A stretch of 64,000 bases of DNA from Flavobacteriales bacterium (GCA_021741155.1 JAIOYP010000012.1:1-64000), one strand, 5' to 3'. Shown: positions 28,670 through 38,041, counted from the first letter of the stretch. Program-made: numbers and translations. Notes: generated from the sequence alone by a model not told the origin.

Positions 28670-30283
28670 TCAGGCCAAAATCTTTTTGGTTGACAACGGA
28701 TGGTCAGAAAACGACTTGTGATTATCCAATCCAGTCAATTGAAATTCGCCACCTCTTTCGTTGTATTCACGTTGGAAGTGCGTTACAAAAGCCATGAATG
28801 AATGGTCTATCAGTTTTGTTTTGCTCAAATCAACAACCACTTTTGATTGTTCTGGAAGTTCGCCCAGGACTTTCTTAAAGTTAATGAGGTTTGCGAAAAT
28901 GGCAGACTCGCTCAATGTCAATCGAATGGTGCCATCAGCCTTTGTCTCTTTCACATAATGCGCTTTAAAGAAGCTTTTTAGCGAAGCTCCATTGATTAGG
29001 TGAAAAATGATTTTCACTAGAATACCAGCTGCAATTCCAAGTAGAAGATCTTCAAGAAGCGTTACCAGAATGGTGGTAATGAAAATGGCCAATTGTTCTT
29101 TTCCAATATGGTAAGTATGAATAAATTCTTTTGGCGCAGCCAATCGGTAGCCAGCAAAGATGAGCATGGCGGCCAAGGCAGCATTCGGAATCAACTCAAT
29201 TACCGGAATAATCAAAATCATGGCCAACAAAAGGAAAATACCGTGAAAGAAGTTGGACCATTTTGTTTTAGCACCAAAGTTCACGTTAGCTCCACTACGA
29301 ACAACTTCAGAAATCATTGGAAGACCTCCCAACAAACCTGAAAGCATGTTACCTGCTCCTTGTGCTTTCAAATCGCCATTGTAATCGGAAACACGTTTGT
29401 ATGGATCAAGTCCATCAATGGCTTTTACTGTAAGCAACGACTCCAAACTGCTCACGAAGTAAAACATGAAAACATATTTCCAAAAGGTCATTTCAGTTAT
29501 GTGACTAAAATCTGCATTCAACCGAACGCTACCCCAAAAATCTCCGATATGAACAAGGGAATAACTCGCCTCGGTCGTTTCAAAATGCCAGTAGATTGAA
29601 AGCGGAATTGCCATCAAAAGCACAACCATCGGTGCTGGAATTTTCTTTACAAAGTTGATTTTGAGCATCGGTAAGATGAACATGATGGCTAATGCAATCA
29701 AGCCCACAACTGCAATATGCCAATGTGCATTAATCACAAAACGTGGAATGTCCATCAGCAACTCAACTGGACCTTCGCCTTTGTAAATACTTGGGTCATC
29801 TCCCAAAAGGACTGGAATCTGCTTCGCAATGATGATGATGCCGATGGCGGCAAGCATTCCGTGCACTGCTGAGTGAGGAAAAAAGTCACTCAACGAGCCT
29901 ACTTTCAAGAATCCACTGATGATTTGAATAGCAGCCATCACTACAATAATTCCGCATACAACTGGCCAACCTGATTCGGTTCCTCCAAATTCGATAATGG
30001 CGGCTGAACACACGGTAATAAGACCCGCTGCAGGTCCTTTGATGGTTAGTTTCCCTACGTTAAAAAAGCTGGTAAAAATTCCTCCAACCATTGCCGTAAG
30101 TACACCCATAGCAGGCGGAAATCCGCTTGCTTTAGCTATTCCTAAACTAAGCGGAAGCGCCAATAAGAATACCATAAATCCGGAAAGCATGTCGTTTGAC
30201 CAGTTTTCCTTTAGTCCTTGAAGACCGTTTGCTGGAACTGCTATTTGAGCAGCGCCTTTTGTTTTATTTTCTTGAGTTTTCAT
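28670..30283 (-). CDS. SulP-family anion transporter with STAS domain
   Basis: This 537-residue inner-membrane protein has about 12 membrane helices (about 30-430), starting SGFMVFLLALPLSLGIAKASG. It carries the SulP signature KGPAAGLITV and a central LESLLTVKAIDGLDP motif, and ends in a shortened STAS domain (KVVVDLSKTKLIDHSFMAFV). SulP proteins include sodium-bicarbonate symporters of the BicA type as well as sulphate carriers. Placement directly downstream of dabB and near a carbonic anhydrase favours bicarbonate. A second SulP gene lies at 36010-37563 and is clearly divergent from this one. Confidence 0.88.
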   Translation of the reverse strand: MKTQENKTKGAAQIAVPANGLQGLKENWSNDMLSGFMVFLLALPLSLGIAKASGFPPAMGVLTAMVGGIFTSFFNVGKLTIKGPAAGLITVCSAAIIEFGGTESGWPVVCGIIVVMAAIQIISGFLKVGSLSDFFPHSAVHGMLAAIGIIIIAKQIPVLLGDDPSIYKGEGPVELLMDIPRFVINAHWHIAVVGLIALAIMFILPMLKINFVKKIPAPMVVLLMAIPLSIYWHFETTEASYSLVHIGDFWGSVRLNADFSHITEMTFWKYVFMFYFVSSLESLLTVKAIDGLDPYKRVSDYNGDLKAQGAGNMLSGLLGGLPMISEVVRSGANVNFGAKTKWSNFFHGIFLLLAMILIIPVIELIPNAALAAMLIFAGYRLAAPKEFIHTYHIGKEQLAIFITTILVTLLEDLLLGIAAGILVKIIFHLINGASLKSFFKAHYVKETKADGTIRLTLSESAIFANLINFKKVLGELPEQSKVVVDLSKTKLIDHSFMAFVTHFQREYNERGGEFQLTGLDNHKSFSDHPLSTKKILA

Positions 30284-30335
30284 TGTGTCTATTTATTTGG
30301 GCAGTGCCCGATTATAAGATGGTTAATGTGTTTTT

Positions 30336-32204
30336 TTAAGATGAACGGTGAGCGGTTTCGTGATACGTTTTGCTATGTGGACCAAGGAATACACGCGCAT
30401 AAATTCGGATAACGGCCAATCCATCAACGATGAATGTGAGAGACACCAATCCAGCGAGAATTACCTGATTCTCATGTATATGCGTAAAAATGAGGTCTTC
30501 TCCGATGAATGTTGGAGAGATTGGGAATCCAGCCAATCCAAGACAAGCGAGTAAGAAAACCATCGCAATGCGCGGGTGCTCAAACACGTGTCCGTGAAAG
30601 CGAGTTAGGTCAACATGCTTCTCAAATTTCTTCAGCCGAAGAATACTGGCATAACCAATTATCCCAGCACCGATGATTCCACTCAAATAGAGCATCACAT
30701 CGGTAAAATTGAATCGTTCGTTAAACGAAATGGCGAGTGCAATCCAACAATGGCTCATGATGATGAGAACCCAACTTACCCGAACACTTTTACGATCTGT
30801 GAAAGCCTTCAGCATCATGCTCAATGCGATGATGGCAAACATTGCTGGCAAATAGCTGAGAATTCCTGATGGAACGTAACTCTTGTTGAAGACGAGAAAC
30901 GCACCTATCAACAGAACTGGAAGCAGGAATGCAAGAACACGGTTCACGGTTAGAAAACTGAGGCTTCGTCCCATGGCTTTCATCGGATTCCACAACCTTC
31001 GGTACAACATCGATTCCAAGTTCCATTCCTTCAGACTCAACATATAAATGGTGTATTCAATTCGTTTTGGAATTGAATCTTCCACCGATTGTTTTCGAGG
31101 GGTGAAATGATAGAATTGCTCGCGAATGAGGTACGTAACAACCGATGGTGATACCAACAATTGGTACGTTCTTAAGAAAGCGTTTCCTGCAAAATGGAAC
31201 AAAGCCAACCATCGAAGACCCAAGGCTAATTCAATAAAAATGAGCCCAATCTGTGCGATAGATGCATAAGCAATCTGCGCTTTTATTGATGATTGAACCC
31301 TTGCCGTTGGAGCTGCCATGGCACTGGTAATGAGACCAACCAAACCAATGATTATTCTCACGGAAATTTGGCTTTCCCAAAACTCAAACGTTCTGAGCAT
31401 GAGAAAAACACCCATATGCACCGAAAGCGAGCCATAGAAAATGGCACTGGATGGCGTTGGACCTTCCATGGCTCTTGGCAACCAAGGCGAAAACGGAAAC
31501 AATGCCGATTTGGCCATGGCCGAAACCAAAATCATCAACGAAATGAAAATGCCGATGAGTGTTTGCTGTTCAATCAGTGGATGTTCGAGCAATTCCTGAC
31601 TCAGCTTGCAGAACGTGACATTCTCGTGCCATAGATGATGGCTCATCCACATGGCTAGAATAAGTCCAACGTCTCCAATTCGGTAGATGGAGAACACTTT
31701 TACGGCATTCTTAACCGGCAGATAACGCTCGCGGTAGAACGCAATCAACAAAAAGCTCGAAATACCTAGAATCTCCCAGCCAATGAAAAGCGTTTCGAGA
31801 TTTCCTGAAAAAATCGCGATGCAATAACCCAGAAAAAAGAAAAGAATTGTGTTGAAGAAGCGCTTGTACCCTTTCTCTCTATGCAGATAATATCGGCTGT
31901 AAATAGTGATGAGAAACGTAAGAAGTGTACCTACCAAAAGGTAAACTGCTGTAACTCCATCGAAATAAAAATCGATGAAGAATTCGTAGTGTGCGGTTCG
32001 AAAAATGACCATCTCCTTTACGTTGATGACATCTGCTCCTTGAAACAACCAAAACACAACGAATGCTATCGAAATGGCCAGCTGCGTACCAACCGCTCCA
32101 AAAGTGAGGAACGATAACGCGTCTTCCTTTTTTGCCGGAATCAAGAGGCTTAACAAGAAAGCCGCTGCCGGAATAATGATGAATATTGGAATGATAAAGT
32201 GCAT
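30336..32204 (-). CDS. dabB: DabB-type proton-conducting membrane subunit (NuoL-like)
   Basis: The 622-residue membrane protein belongs to the NuoL/MrpA proton-pump family, with about 14 helices and the motif SPWLPRAMEGPTPSSAIFYGSLSVHMGVFL. No respiratory complex I gene is nearby, and it follows dabA by eight bases. That pairing defines the DAB inorganic-carbon pump, in which DabB is thought to couple the cation gradient to CO2 hydration by DabA. It is shorter than a full NuoL and lacks the long lateral helix seen there. The assignment rests on family and context, since NuoL-like proteins alone are ambiguous. Confidence 0.87.
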   Translation of the reverse strand: MHFIIPIFIIIPAAAFLLSLLIPAKKEDALSFLTFGAVGTQLAISIAFVVFWLFQGADVINVKEMVIFRTAHYEFFIDFYFDGVTAVYLLVGTLLTFLITIYSRYYLHREKGYKRFFNTILFFFLGYCIAIFSGNLETLFIGWEILGISSFLLIAFYRERYLPVKNAVKVFSIYRIGDVGLILAMWMSHHLWHENVTFCKLSQELLEHPLIEQQTLIGIFISLMILVSAMAKSALFPFSPWLPRAMEGPTPSSAIFYGSLSVHMGVFLMLRTFEFWESQISVRIIIGLVGLITSAMAAPTARVQSSIKAQIAYASIAQIGLIFIELALGLRWLALFHFAGNAFLRTYQLLVSPSVVTYLIREQFYHFTPRKQSVEDSIPKRIEYTIYMLSLKEWNLESMLYRRLWNPMKAMGRSLSFLTVNRVLAFLLPVLLIGAFLVFNKSYVPSGILSYLPAMFAIIALSMMLKAFTDRKSVRVSWVLIIMSHCWIALAISFNERFNFTDVMLYLSGIIGAGIIGYASILRLKKFEKHVDLTRFHGHVFEHPRIAMVFLLACLGLAGFPISPTFIGEDLIFTHIHENQVILAGLVSLTFIVDGLAVIRIYARVFLGPHSKTYHETAHRSS

Positions 32205-32212
32205 GGCCTGAA

Positions 32213-34705
32213 TTAGTTAAGGATCATAACTGGAATGTTCTCCTGAGTCGATTCGAACAACGACATCATATCTGGCATGGCTGGTATGTGCTTGCGCAGA
32301 GGATTGTACTGAACCAAATTTCCATCAGCAAAAACCATTTGCTCTCTTGTATCAGGATTGATGACAGCCAGTTTTACCCACTCGTTCTCAAACCATTGGT
32401 ATGTTGCAGGATTGGCTTTGATGGTTTTCAAAACCACGTCAGGAAACTGTTCTACAATCACCATCAATCGAATTGGATCATGCACCTCGATCATCTGGCT
32501 TGGTAAACCGGGCCTTAAATCGCCTTCGATTCCGTTCGCCACGCCAATCAATCCCATCACGTTGTGCGGCAGTTTAGTGCCAGCTCCCAACTTGTGATTA
32601 TCAACTCTTGAAAAGAAATATTCGAGGTTGATACCACCGCAAACGGGTGCCGCAGCATTGAGAATTCCTGTGAGAAACTTTCCATCTAAATCGATTTTAG
32701 GATCGTAGGAATTGAGAAACGCCCGCCTATCTAGAAAAACCTTATCCGTCAGAGCCCGCGTTCCCACAATGCAAAGTGTATTGGTTGCATGGTTCAATTC
32801 TGGACGAGGTTCAAACAGCGAAACAGTTCTATTCTTCACTTTAGAATGAACCTTTTTTGACGAACTCTTGGTTTGCGTAAGTTCAAACCTCCTGCTTCGT
32901 TCCTTGGCATTGTCATCCAATGCACGTTCAAAAACGCGAAGATTTTTTTGATGAAGCGTTTGATTTTCTTCAGACAGCAAATTCATGTCGTAGAATTTCA
33001 TCTCATCTCTAGAAGTATCGTGAAGTCCGCCAAGAAATTGAGTTGTAGAAGGAATACGAATACCTCTATCCCAAAGCAACTGACGAACTTTTGCGTGGTT
33101 TGCCATGGTTGCAAATGCGCGTGCATTGACTGAACCAGGACGTCCGGAACAAGCACCACAATCGTAACCTGCATAATGCGTGTTATTCACACTACTGCTT
33201 CCGTGGCCAATCAAGTAAACAACAGGCGCAAAAGCGTCTATCAGTCCAATGCTATTGAGTACACCTTGAACACGATCAGTCATTTCGATTAGAGTGAAAC
33301 CGACCTGCAATCCATCTTCCATCGTACCATCCGTATTTTCTACCGTGAGGCGTGAATCAGAGTGCATGTGTTTGAAAGACAACGCAGTGGCAGCACCTAC
33401 CGATGGTCGGAAAATGTTAATCATCAGTTTGATAGCAGACCAAAAACCGATAGTTTGAGAAAACAACCAACCACTCAAAAGTCCATTCGTGTTCTTGGCG
33501 AAATGAACTTCTCTGAGGTGTCCGTTACCAGAATCTACCTCTTTAATCATGTGCTTCGGGCTCAAAGGAGCTGGGCACACTTTTGTATAAAACTTGCCTT
33601 GATGAGGCTTGTAATACGTGTCAATTCCGAAATGCCCAGGCGTACCGTACGTAAGACAGTCTGGCGCAAATCTTTCAATATGTCTTCTAACTCCACACTC
33701 ACGATCATCAAGGCAAAACAGTGCCTGAAAGGAAGTGGCCTTATGAGGTTTTGTGTGATGTCTGGCCTGATCAATTCCTGCCAAAACTTCATCATAATAA
33801 GTCCACTCGTAGGCTTCTTGCCAAAGTTGCTTCACTTCGTTCAGTTCGCTTACTGGAACCGGAGCGAACAAATCATCAAGTGGAGATTCTACTTTCCCTC
33901 CAACAGGCATCCAAATACTGCCGAATTGACTATCCAGCGCATCAATCTCCAATATCAATTCGAATACAATCAAATCGTGCAGGCTGATAAGGCGCTGATC
34001 CAGCAACGTTTGCGGTTGATCTTCTACAACGCTGACGAGACCGCTCCAACCGGGATGAGCAAATTGCTGATCGAACAGATAATGCTCATAGAGTGATTCA
34101 TCTCCAACAAGCAGATGAAGAAGGTCGTTCATCGTAGTTGATGGATCTAACAGCAACTTTCTGGCTCTGTCAGTTCTAAACATGCTCGTCATGGATTTCT
34201 GCTCCATTTCGCGCAGCGAATCAAGAAGCGTCATGTTCCAAATAGGAAAATGCCAAATGGATACTCCTTGATCGAGATAACTGTTGAGTATTCGGAACAG
34301 ATTGGGATGAACCAATGTGTCGAGGTCGATATGATACTCCGTTTTCCAAAGATGCCGCAGTACTCCAATTCTTTTATGAATGGAATAATCGTAGGTTTTG
34401 GAAATCATTTTCGATTTCCACTCATTCAATTGCTCCTTCCCTATTCGTTCAGTTATGACGCGACCGAGAATTTCAGCACTGATGGCACCTTTGTCAAAAA
34501 GGTCGCGGTATTCAGTTAGCGATAAAGACGTTTTGAAACCAAAAATGGCCGATGCTGTTCTTAGCGCATCATGGAAACGCATATCCTGAAAGGCATGAAG
34601 CGTATTGTGATGGATGAAATCCTTGAGCGCAGCTTGTGCAGGCAAGTAATGCTTCATTTTATGGAGCACTTCGTGTTCATCAAACACGTTTGAATTATTT
34701 TTCAT
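32213..34705 (-). CDS. dabA: DabA-type inorganic carbon accumulation protein (DUF2309)
   Basis: DabA is a cytoplasmic, zinc-dependent, beta-carbonic-anhydrase-like protein that works with DabB to convert CO2 to bicarbonate vectorially. From ATG 34705 it has 830 residues. An upstream extension to 34789 adds 28 residues with no family resemblance. The predicted zinc-site residues are present with the spacing of the characterised Halothiobacillus protein: Cys331 and Asp333 in FCLDDRE, His501 in GHGSSS, and Cys516 in DCGACSGRPG (His and Cys 15 apart). It is the first large gene of the dabAB pair; a small exported-protein gene and a promoter lie upstream. Confidence 0.92.
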   Translation of the reverse strand: MKNNSNVFDEHEVLHKMKHYLPAQAALKDFIHHNTLHAFQDMRFHDALRTASAIFGFKTSLSLTEYRDLFDKGAISAEILGRVITERIGKEQLNEWKSKMISKTYDYSIHKRIGVLRHLWKTEYHIDLDTLVHPNLFRILNSYLDQGVSIWHFPIWNMTLLDSLREMEQKSMTSMFRTDRARKLLLDPSTTMNDLLHLLVGDESLYEHYLFDQQFAHPGWSGLVSVVEDQPQTLLDQRLISLHDLIVFELILEIDALDSQFGSIWMPVGGKVESPLDDLFAPVPVSELNEVKQLWQEAYEWTYYDEVLAGIDQARHHTKPHKATSFQALFCLDDRECGVRRHIERFAPDCLTYGTPGHFGIDTYYKPHQGKFYTKVCPAPLSPKHMIKEVDSGNGHLREVHFAKNTNGLLSGWLFSQTIGFWSAIKLMINIFRPSVGAATALSFKHMHSDSRLTVENTDGTMEDGLQVGFTLIEMTDRVQGVLNSIGLIDAFAPVVYLIGHGSSSVNNTHYAGYDCGACSGRPGSVNARAFATMANHAKVRQLLWDRGIRIPSTTQFLGGLHDTSRDEMKFYDMNLLSEENQTLHQKNLRVFERALDDNAKERSRRFELTQTKSSSKKVHSKVKNRTVSLFEPRPELNHATNTLCIVGTRALTDKVFLDRRAFLNSYDPKIDLDGKFLTGILNAAAPVCGGINLEYFFSRVDNHKLGAGTKLPHNVMGLIGVANGIEGDLRPGLPSQMIEVHDPIRLMVIVEQFPDVVLKTIKANPATYQWFENEWVKLAVINPDTREQMVFADGNLVQYNPLRKHIPAMPDMMSLFESTQENIPVMILN

Positions 34706-34830
34706 TATGTGATTTTTGATTCCGCAAGGCGGAAATCGGTTCAATAAAAAAGTTTGAACAGTGCGCGAGTGACCATGCCAAATAGGCACAGTGGCACTGG
34801 GATGAGATTCATCCCATAAAGACTATTAAA

Positions 34831-35157
34831 TCAAATATTAAAGACGCACTTGCCCAAATAGATGGGCACATGCAAGGCGTTCGGGAAAAACGCACGGGAA
34901 CCTGCAGAGCAAAGTTCCGAATTGTCGGAACTAGCAAAAAGGTTCTTGAATAAATCTAAATGAATGGCTACGAAAAGGAAGCCTTGAGGGTCAAACACGC
35001 GTAATCTAGAGCCGAGCTCTTGAAAATCTTTAACTTCGTTAACCTCACAATACGAACTGGATTCCTTCTTAGGAAGATGCACAGCGTCTTGCACCAAGTT
35101 GAAGATGAACACGCTCAGAAAGAGAAAAATGAACAGCTGAATGGTTTCGCGTCTCAC
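34831..35157 (-). CDS. Small exported protein of unknown function in the inorganic-carbon island
   Basis: From the GTG at 35157 the protein has 108 residues. Its N-terminus (RRETIQLFIFLFLSVFIFNLVQ) is a signal peptide or membrane anchor, followed by a charged segment with three Cys and an aromatic-rich stretch (VFDPQGFLFVAIH). I do not recognise a family. A longer frame from TTG 35193 is unlikely because the promoter box TACTTTTG overlaps it. It lies 125 bases before dabA on the same strand, so it is probably its transcript leader gene and may sense or assist the pump. Part of its C-terminus could be low-complexity spacer. Confidence 0.5.
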   Translation of the reverse strand: MRRETIQLFIFLFLSVFIFNLVQDAVHLPKKESSSYCEVNEVKDFQELGSRLRVFDPQGFLFVAIHLDLFKNLFASSDNSELCSAGSRAFFPNALHVPIYLGKCVFNI

Positions 35158-35179
35158 GGTGTAATCTGTAAATCGCGGC

Positions 35180-35208
35180 CAAAAGTATTGCAATCTTTAA
35201 TGTTCCAA
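35180..35208 (-). promoter_or_regulatory. Promoter of the small exported protein-dabAB unit
   Basis: On the minus strand TTG (35208-35206) and TACTTTTG (35187-35180) are separated by 18 bases, one short of the Bacteroidota optimum. The expected start site lies upstream of GTG 35157 but downstream of TTG 35193, which decides the start codon of the next gene. Confidence 0.55.
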
Positions 35209-35275
35209 ACATCTTTAACACAACCTTAACATAGGCTCAATGAAAATGGTTGGTAAATGCTTCATTCGTAAACAA

Positions 35276-35303
35276 AAAAGGGTGAACCGAAGTCCACCCT
35301 TTT
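35276..35303 (-). terminator. Terminator after the carbonic anhydrase gene
   Basis: On the minus strand AAAAGGGTG pairs with CACCCTTTT, followed by a T-run. It lies 17 bases past the carbonic anhydrase stop and separates that gene from the dabAB transcript. Confidence 0.8.
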
Positions 35304-35319
35304 CTTTCTCTTTTCAATC

Positions 35320-35958
35320 TCAGAATTTGAGTTGATATACAGCCTCAAGGTCTTTGTCGCACTTAAAGTTCACATCCAAATCCTTTACAACTCCAGATCC
35401 AACGCCATAAACCCAGCCATGAATATGTAGTTCTTGGCCTTTGTTCCATGCCCCTTGAACGATGGAGGTTTTGGCAAGATCCAAAACCTGCTCTTTCACG
35501 TTTAATTCAACAAAACGCTCAAAACGCTCGTTTTCATCACTAATTGCATCCAATTCCTTGTGATGAAAACGATAAACATCTTTGATGTGTCTAACCCAGT
35601 TGTCTATCAAGCCAAACGAGCTATTGCTCATGGCGGCCTTTACACCACCACAACCGTAATGACCACAAACGATAACGTGCTTTACTTTAAGCACATTCAC
35701 AGCATAATCGAGCACGCTCAGCATGCTCATGTCTGTGTGAAGCACCATATTGGCAATGTTTCGGTGAACGAAAACCTCTCCTGGTTGAGCTCCAATTATT
35801 TCATTAGCTGGTACCCGACTATCGGCACAACCAATCCATAGCAGAGGTGGTTGTTGTCCATTAGCCAGTTTTGAGAAATACTCGGAGTCTTCGCCTAGTT
35901 TGCGTTCAACCCAGGCCTTATTATTATCTATGAGTTTATTATAAAATGCGTGTTCCAT
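35320..35958 (-). CDS. Beta-class carbonic anhydrase
   Basis: This cytoplasmic zinc enzyme interconverts CO2 and bicarbonate. The 212-residue protein has zinc ligands Cys44, His100 and Cys103 (CADSRVP and HYGCGG). The Asp46-Arg48 dyad and the normal length place it with the Can-like beta class. Residues VFVHRNIANMV and LDYAVNVLKVKHVIVCGH are standard. It follows the second SulP gene by 51 bases on the same strand, a pairing that suggests hydration of CO2 or conversion of imported bicarbonate. A terminator follows. Confidence 0.96.
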   Translation of the reverse strand: MEHAFYNKLIDNNKAWVERKLGEDSEYFSKLANGQQPPLLWIGCADSRVPANEIIGAQPGEVFVHRNIANMVLHTDMSMLSVLDYAVNVLKVKHVIVCGHYGCGGVKAAMSNSSFGLIDNWVRHIKDVYRFHHKELDAISDENERFERFVELNVKEQVLDLAKTSIVQGAWNKGQELHIHGWVYGVGSGVVKDLDVNFKCDKDLEAVYQLKF

Positions 35959-36009
35959 GATTTTTCTGTTATTAAAAGTAAATGTTGTTGCTTGTATTAG
36001 TAATTTGAA

Positions 36010-37563
36010 CTAAACGAAAATTGGCTTTGGACTATTCCCATCTACCGCTGCAGGCCTGTATTCAATTGAATCTAGCTGATGCTTTTCACTTGCCATAAAA
36101 TCCTTAATAATTTCTTCCACATCGGGATCAATGAAGGTGCAATTTGATGCATCAATGATAATTGCTCTGCCTTCTTCAATCTCATTCAGCAACTGAAGAA
36201 TCGAAGCCTTATTCAGAAACGTAACATGCTCAGAAAGAGTAATGGTAAGTTTTCCATTATCTTCTTTTTGATGCAAGAAATACGAACTCTTGAAGTTTTC
36301 CATCAGGATAAAGAAAATCCCAACGGCCAAACCGAGTGAAATTCCAATAAGGAGATCCGTGAATACAATTCCAATCACCGTAACGATGAAGGGAATAAAT
36401 TGAATTTTTCCTGATTTGAACATTTCTATAAATAATGCTGGCTTTGCCAACTTATATCCAACCAACAATAAAATAGCTGCCAAACTGGCCAACGGAATCA
36501 TATTGAGAATATTTGGAACAAGCATAGCCGAGAACAAAATCAATAAGCCGTGGAAAATAGCAGACACCTTAGTGACTCCTCCGGATTGGATATTGGCAGA
36601 ACTGCGTACGATTACTTGAGTAACAGGCAATCCTCCTATCAACCCTGAAACCGCATTTCCAATACCTTGACTAATCAACTCCCGATTGGTTGGTGTGACA
36701 CGTTTTTTCGGATCTAACTTATCGGTAGCCTCCACACAAAGCAATGTTTCTAAACTTGCAACTACTGCCATGGTAAACGCAACCGTCCAAACCTTCGTGT
36801 TTGTGATGGCTCCGAATTCTGGAAGTGTGAACTGTCCAAAAAATTCCATGATTCCGTTGGAAACAGGTAAATTGACCAAGTGCTCGCCAGCAATCATAAA
36901 TTCCGAAGAATTGGCGAAGGCAAAGTTTAGTCCAATACCTGCAGCAACAGCCACAATTGGTCCTTGCACAATCTGAAATATTCGAATTTTCTTCATGAAC
37001 TTTTGTTCCCAAAGAATAAGAATGGCTAAGGATATGGCTGCAACCACCATAGCTCCAGAACTCACATAATTCAACATATGCGGCAATTCGGTAAACGTGT
37101 TGAACCCGTCTTTCTGAAAGAAGTCCATGTCTCCCTCATAATCCTTATCATACCCAAAAGCGTGCGGTATTTGTTTTAAGAAAATGATGATGCCAATGCC
37201 TGCCAACATTCCCTTTATTACCGATGAAGGAAAGTAATAACCGATGATTCCTGCCTTAAAAAGGCCTAAAACAATTTGAAAGATACCGGCCAGTACCACG
37301 GCCATCAGGAAAACCTCAAAGGTGCCTAAATCCTGAATAGCTGTAAGCACGATTACGGCCAGACCAGCAGCTGGACCGCTAACACCTAATTGAGAACCGC
37401 TTATACTTCCAACAATTATTCCGCCTACTATGCCTGCAATGACGCCCGAAAACAACGGTGCGCCAGAGGCGAGGGCGATTCCTAAACATAAAGGAACTGC
37501 CACAAAGAAAACCACGATACCTGCGGGGATATCGGAGCTAAGATGCTTAATGTATTTATTCAC
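36010..37563 (-). CDS. SulP-family anion transporter with STAS domain, paired with carbonic anhydrase
   Basis: The 517-residue protein has about 12 membrane helices starting AGIVVFFVAVPLCLGIALASG, the LGVSGPAAGLAVIV signature and VVASLETLLCVEATDKLDP. A C-terminal STAS domain follows (about 430-500, RAIIIDASNCTFIDPDVEE). The pairing with a beta-carbonic anhydrase directly downstream suggests bicarbonate uptake; sulphate remains possible from sequence alone. It differs considerably from the SulP at 28670-30283, so the two are not recent duplicates. A hairpin (37579-37597) lies in its leader. Confidence 0.9.
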   Translation of the reverse strand: MNKYIKHLSSDIPAGIVVFFVAVPLCLGIALASGAPLFSGVIAGIVGGIIVGSISGSQLGVSGPAAGLAVIVLTAIQDLGTFEVFLMAVVLAGIFQIVLGLFKAGIIGYYFPSSVIKGMLAGIGIIIFLKQIPHAFGYDKDYEGDMDFFQKDGFNTFTELPHMLNYVSSGAMVVAAISLAILILWEQKFMKKIRIFQIVQGPIVAVAAGIGLNFAFANSSEFMIAGEHLVNLPVSNGIMEFFGQFTLPEFGAITNTKVWTVAFTMAVVASLETLLCVEATDKLDPKKRVTPTNRELISQGIGNAVSGLIGGLPVTQVIVRSSANIQSGGVTKVSAIFHGLLILFSAMLVPNILNMIPLASLAAILLLVGYKLAKPALFIEMFKSGKIQFIPFIVTVIGIVFTDLLIGISLGLAVGIFFILMENFKSSYFLHQKEDNGKLTITLSEHVTFLNKASILQLLNEIEEGRAIIIDASNCTFIDPDVEEIIKDFMASEKHQLDSIEYRPAAVDGNSPKPIFV

Positions 37564-37578
37564 GTAAATCCAGTTTTA

Positions 37579-37597
37579 TCCATGGTAGAACCATGGA
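37579..37597. promoter_or_regulatory. Palindrome in the leader of the second SulP gene
   Basis: TCCATGGT-AGA-ACCATGGA is a perfect dyad 15 bases upstream of the start. It could be an operator or a leader hairpin; it lacks a T-run. Confidence 0.4.
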
Positions 37598-37660
37598 GTT
37601 AGTTATAAAAATAATGTAAAACCGACCTAATAGGTCAAATGCTTCCGAATGTACTGGATA

Positions 37661-37975
37661 TTATGCTTCGGGAGGCGGTGAACTAACTTCGCCTAAAATG
37701 GAAATGTACGGGTTAGCCGCACGATACGTATTCTGATATACCAGAACTTCAACCTGAATATCAAATTGATTAGACTCCGCCCACATCACTTCTTTTACAA
37801 CTTCTTCTGTTTCGGCATCTTCATTTTCTTCTTCTGCCATTACATTGGTAAGAAGATTGAACCAAGAGCTCTCATCGGCCTGATAACCCGCTACAGTTAC
37901 TTGCACCGTTGCAAGGAATATACTGGCGATAAATAGCCAGCTGAAAATCCTGATATGTGTTTGTAACGTGAGCAT
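37661..37975 (-). CDS. Small exported acidic protein of unknown function
   Basis: Of 104 residues, the first about 30 form a signal peptide (FSWLFIASIFLATVQVTVAG). A strongly acidic segment follows (AEEENEDAETEEVV, about 51-64) and a C-terminus ending SSPPPEA. I do not recognise a family. It opens the minus-strand inorganic-carbon island, 97 bases before the SulP gene. A TAGTTTTG -7 box (37987 to 37980) lies only four bases from the ATG, so the message may be leaderless. The acidic stretch could bind cations; that is speculation. Confidence 0.6.
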   Translation of the reverse strand: MLTLQTHIRIFSWLFIASIFLATVQVTVAGYQADESSWFNLLTNVMAEEENEDAETEEVVKEVMWAESNQFDIQVEVLVYQNTYRAANPYISILGEVSSPPPEA

Positions 37976-38041
37976 GCGGCAAAACTAAGGTTCGCAGCCC
38001 ACTTAACACATTAAAATACGATAAAGTTCAGTTTACCTTTT

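Noticed and set aside
30336..32204. NADH dehydrogenase (complex I) subunit L
   Set aside because: No other complex I gene is present, and the gene is directly after dabA; DabB is the better call.
33362..34096. 244-codon open frame on the plus strand opposite dabA
   Set aside because: The dabA frame on the other strand is intact and conserved; the antisense product is low in hydrophobic structure and has no motif.
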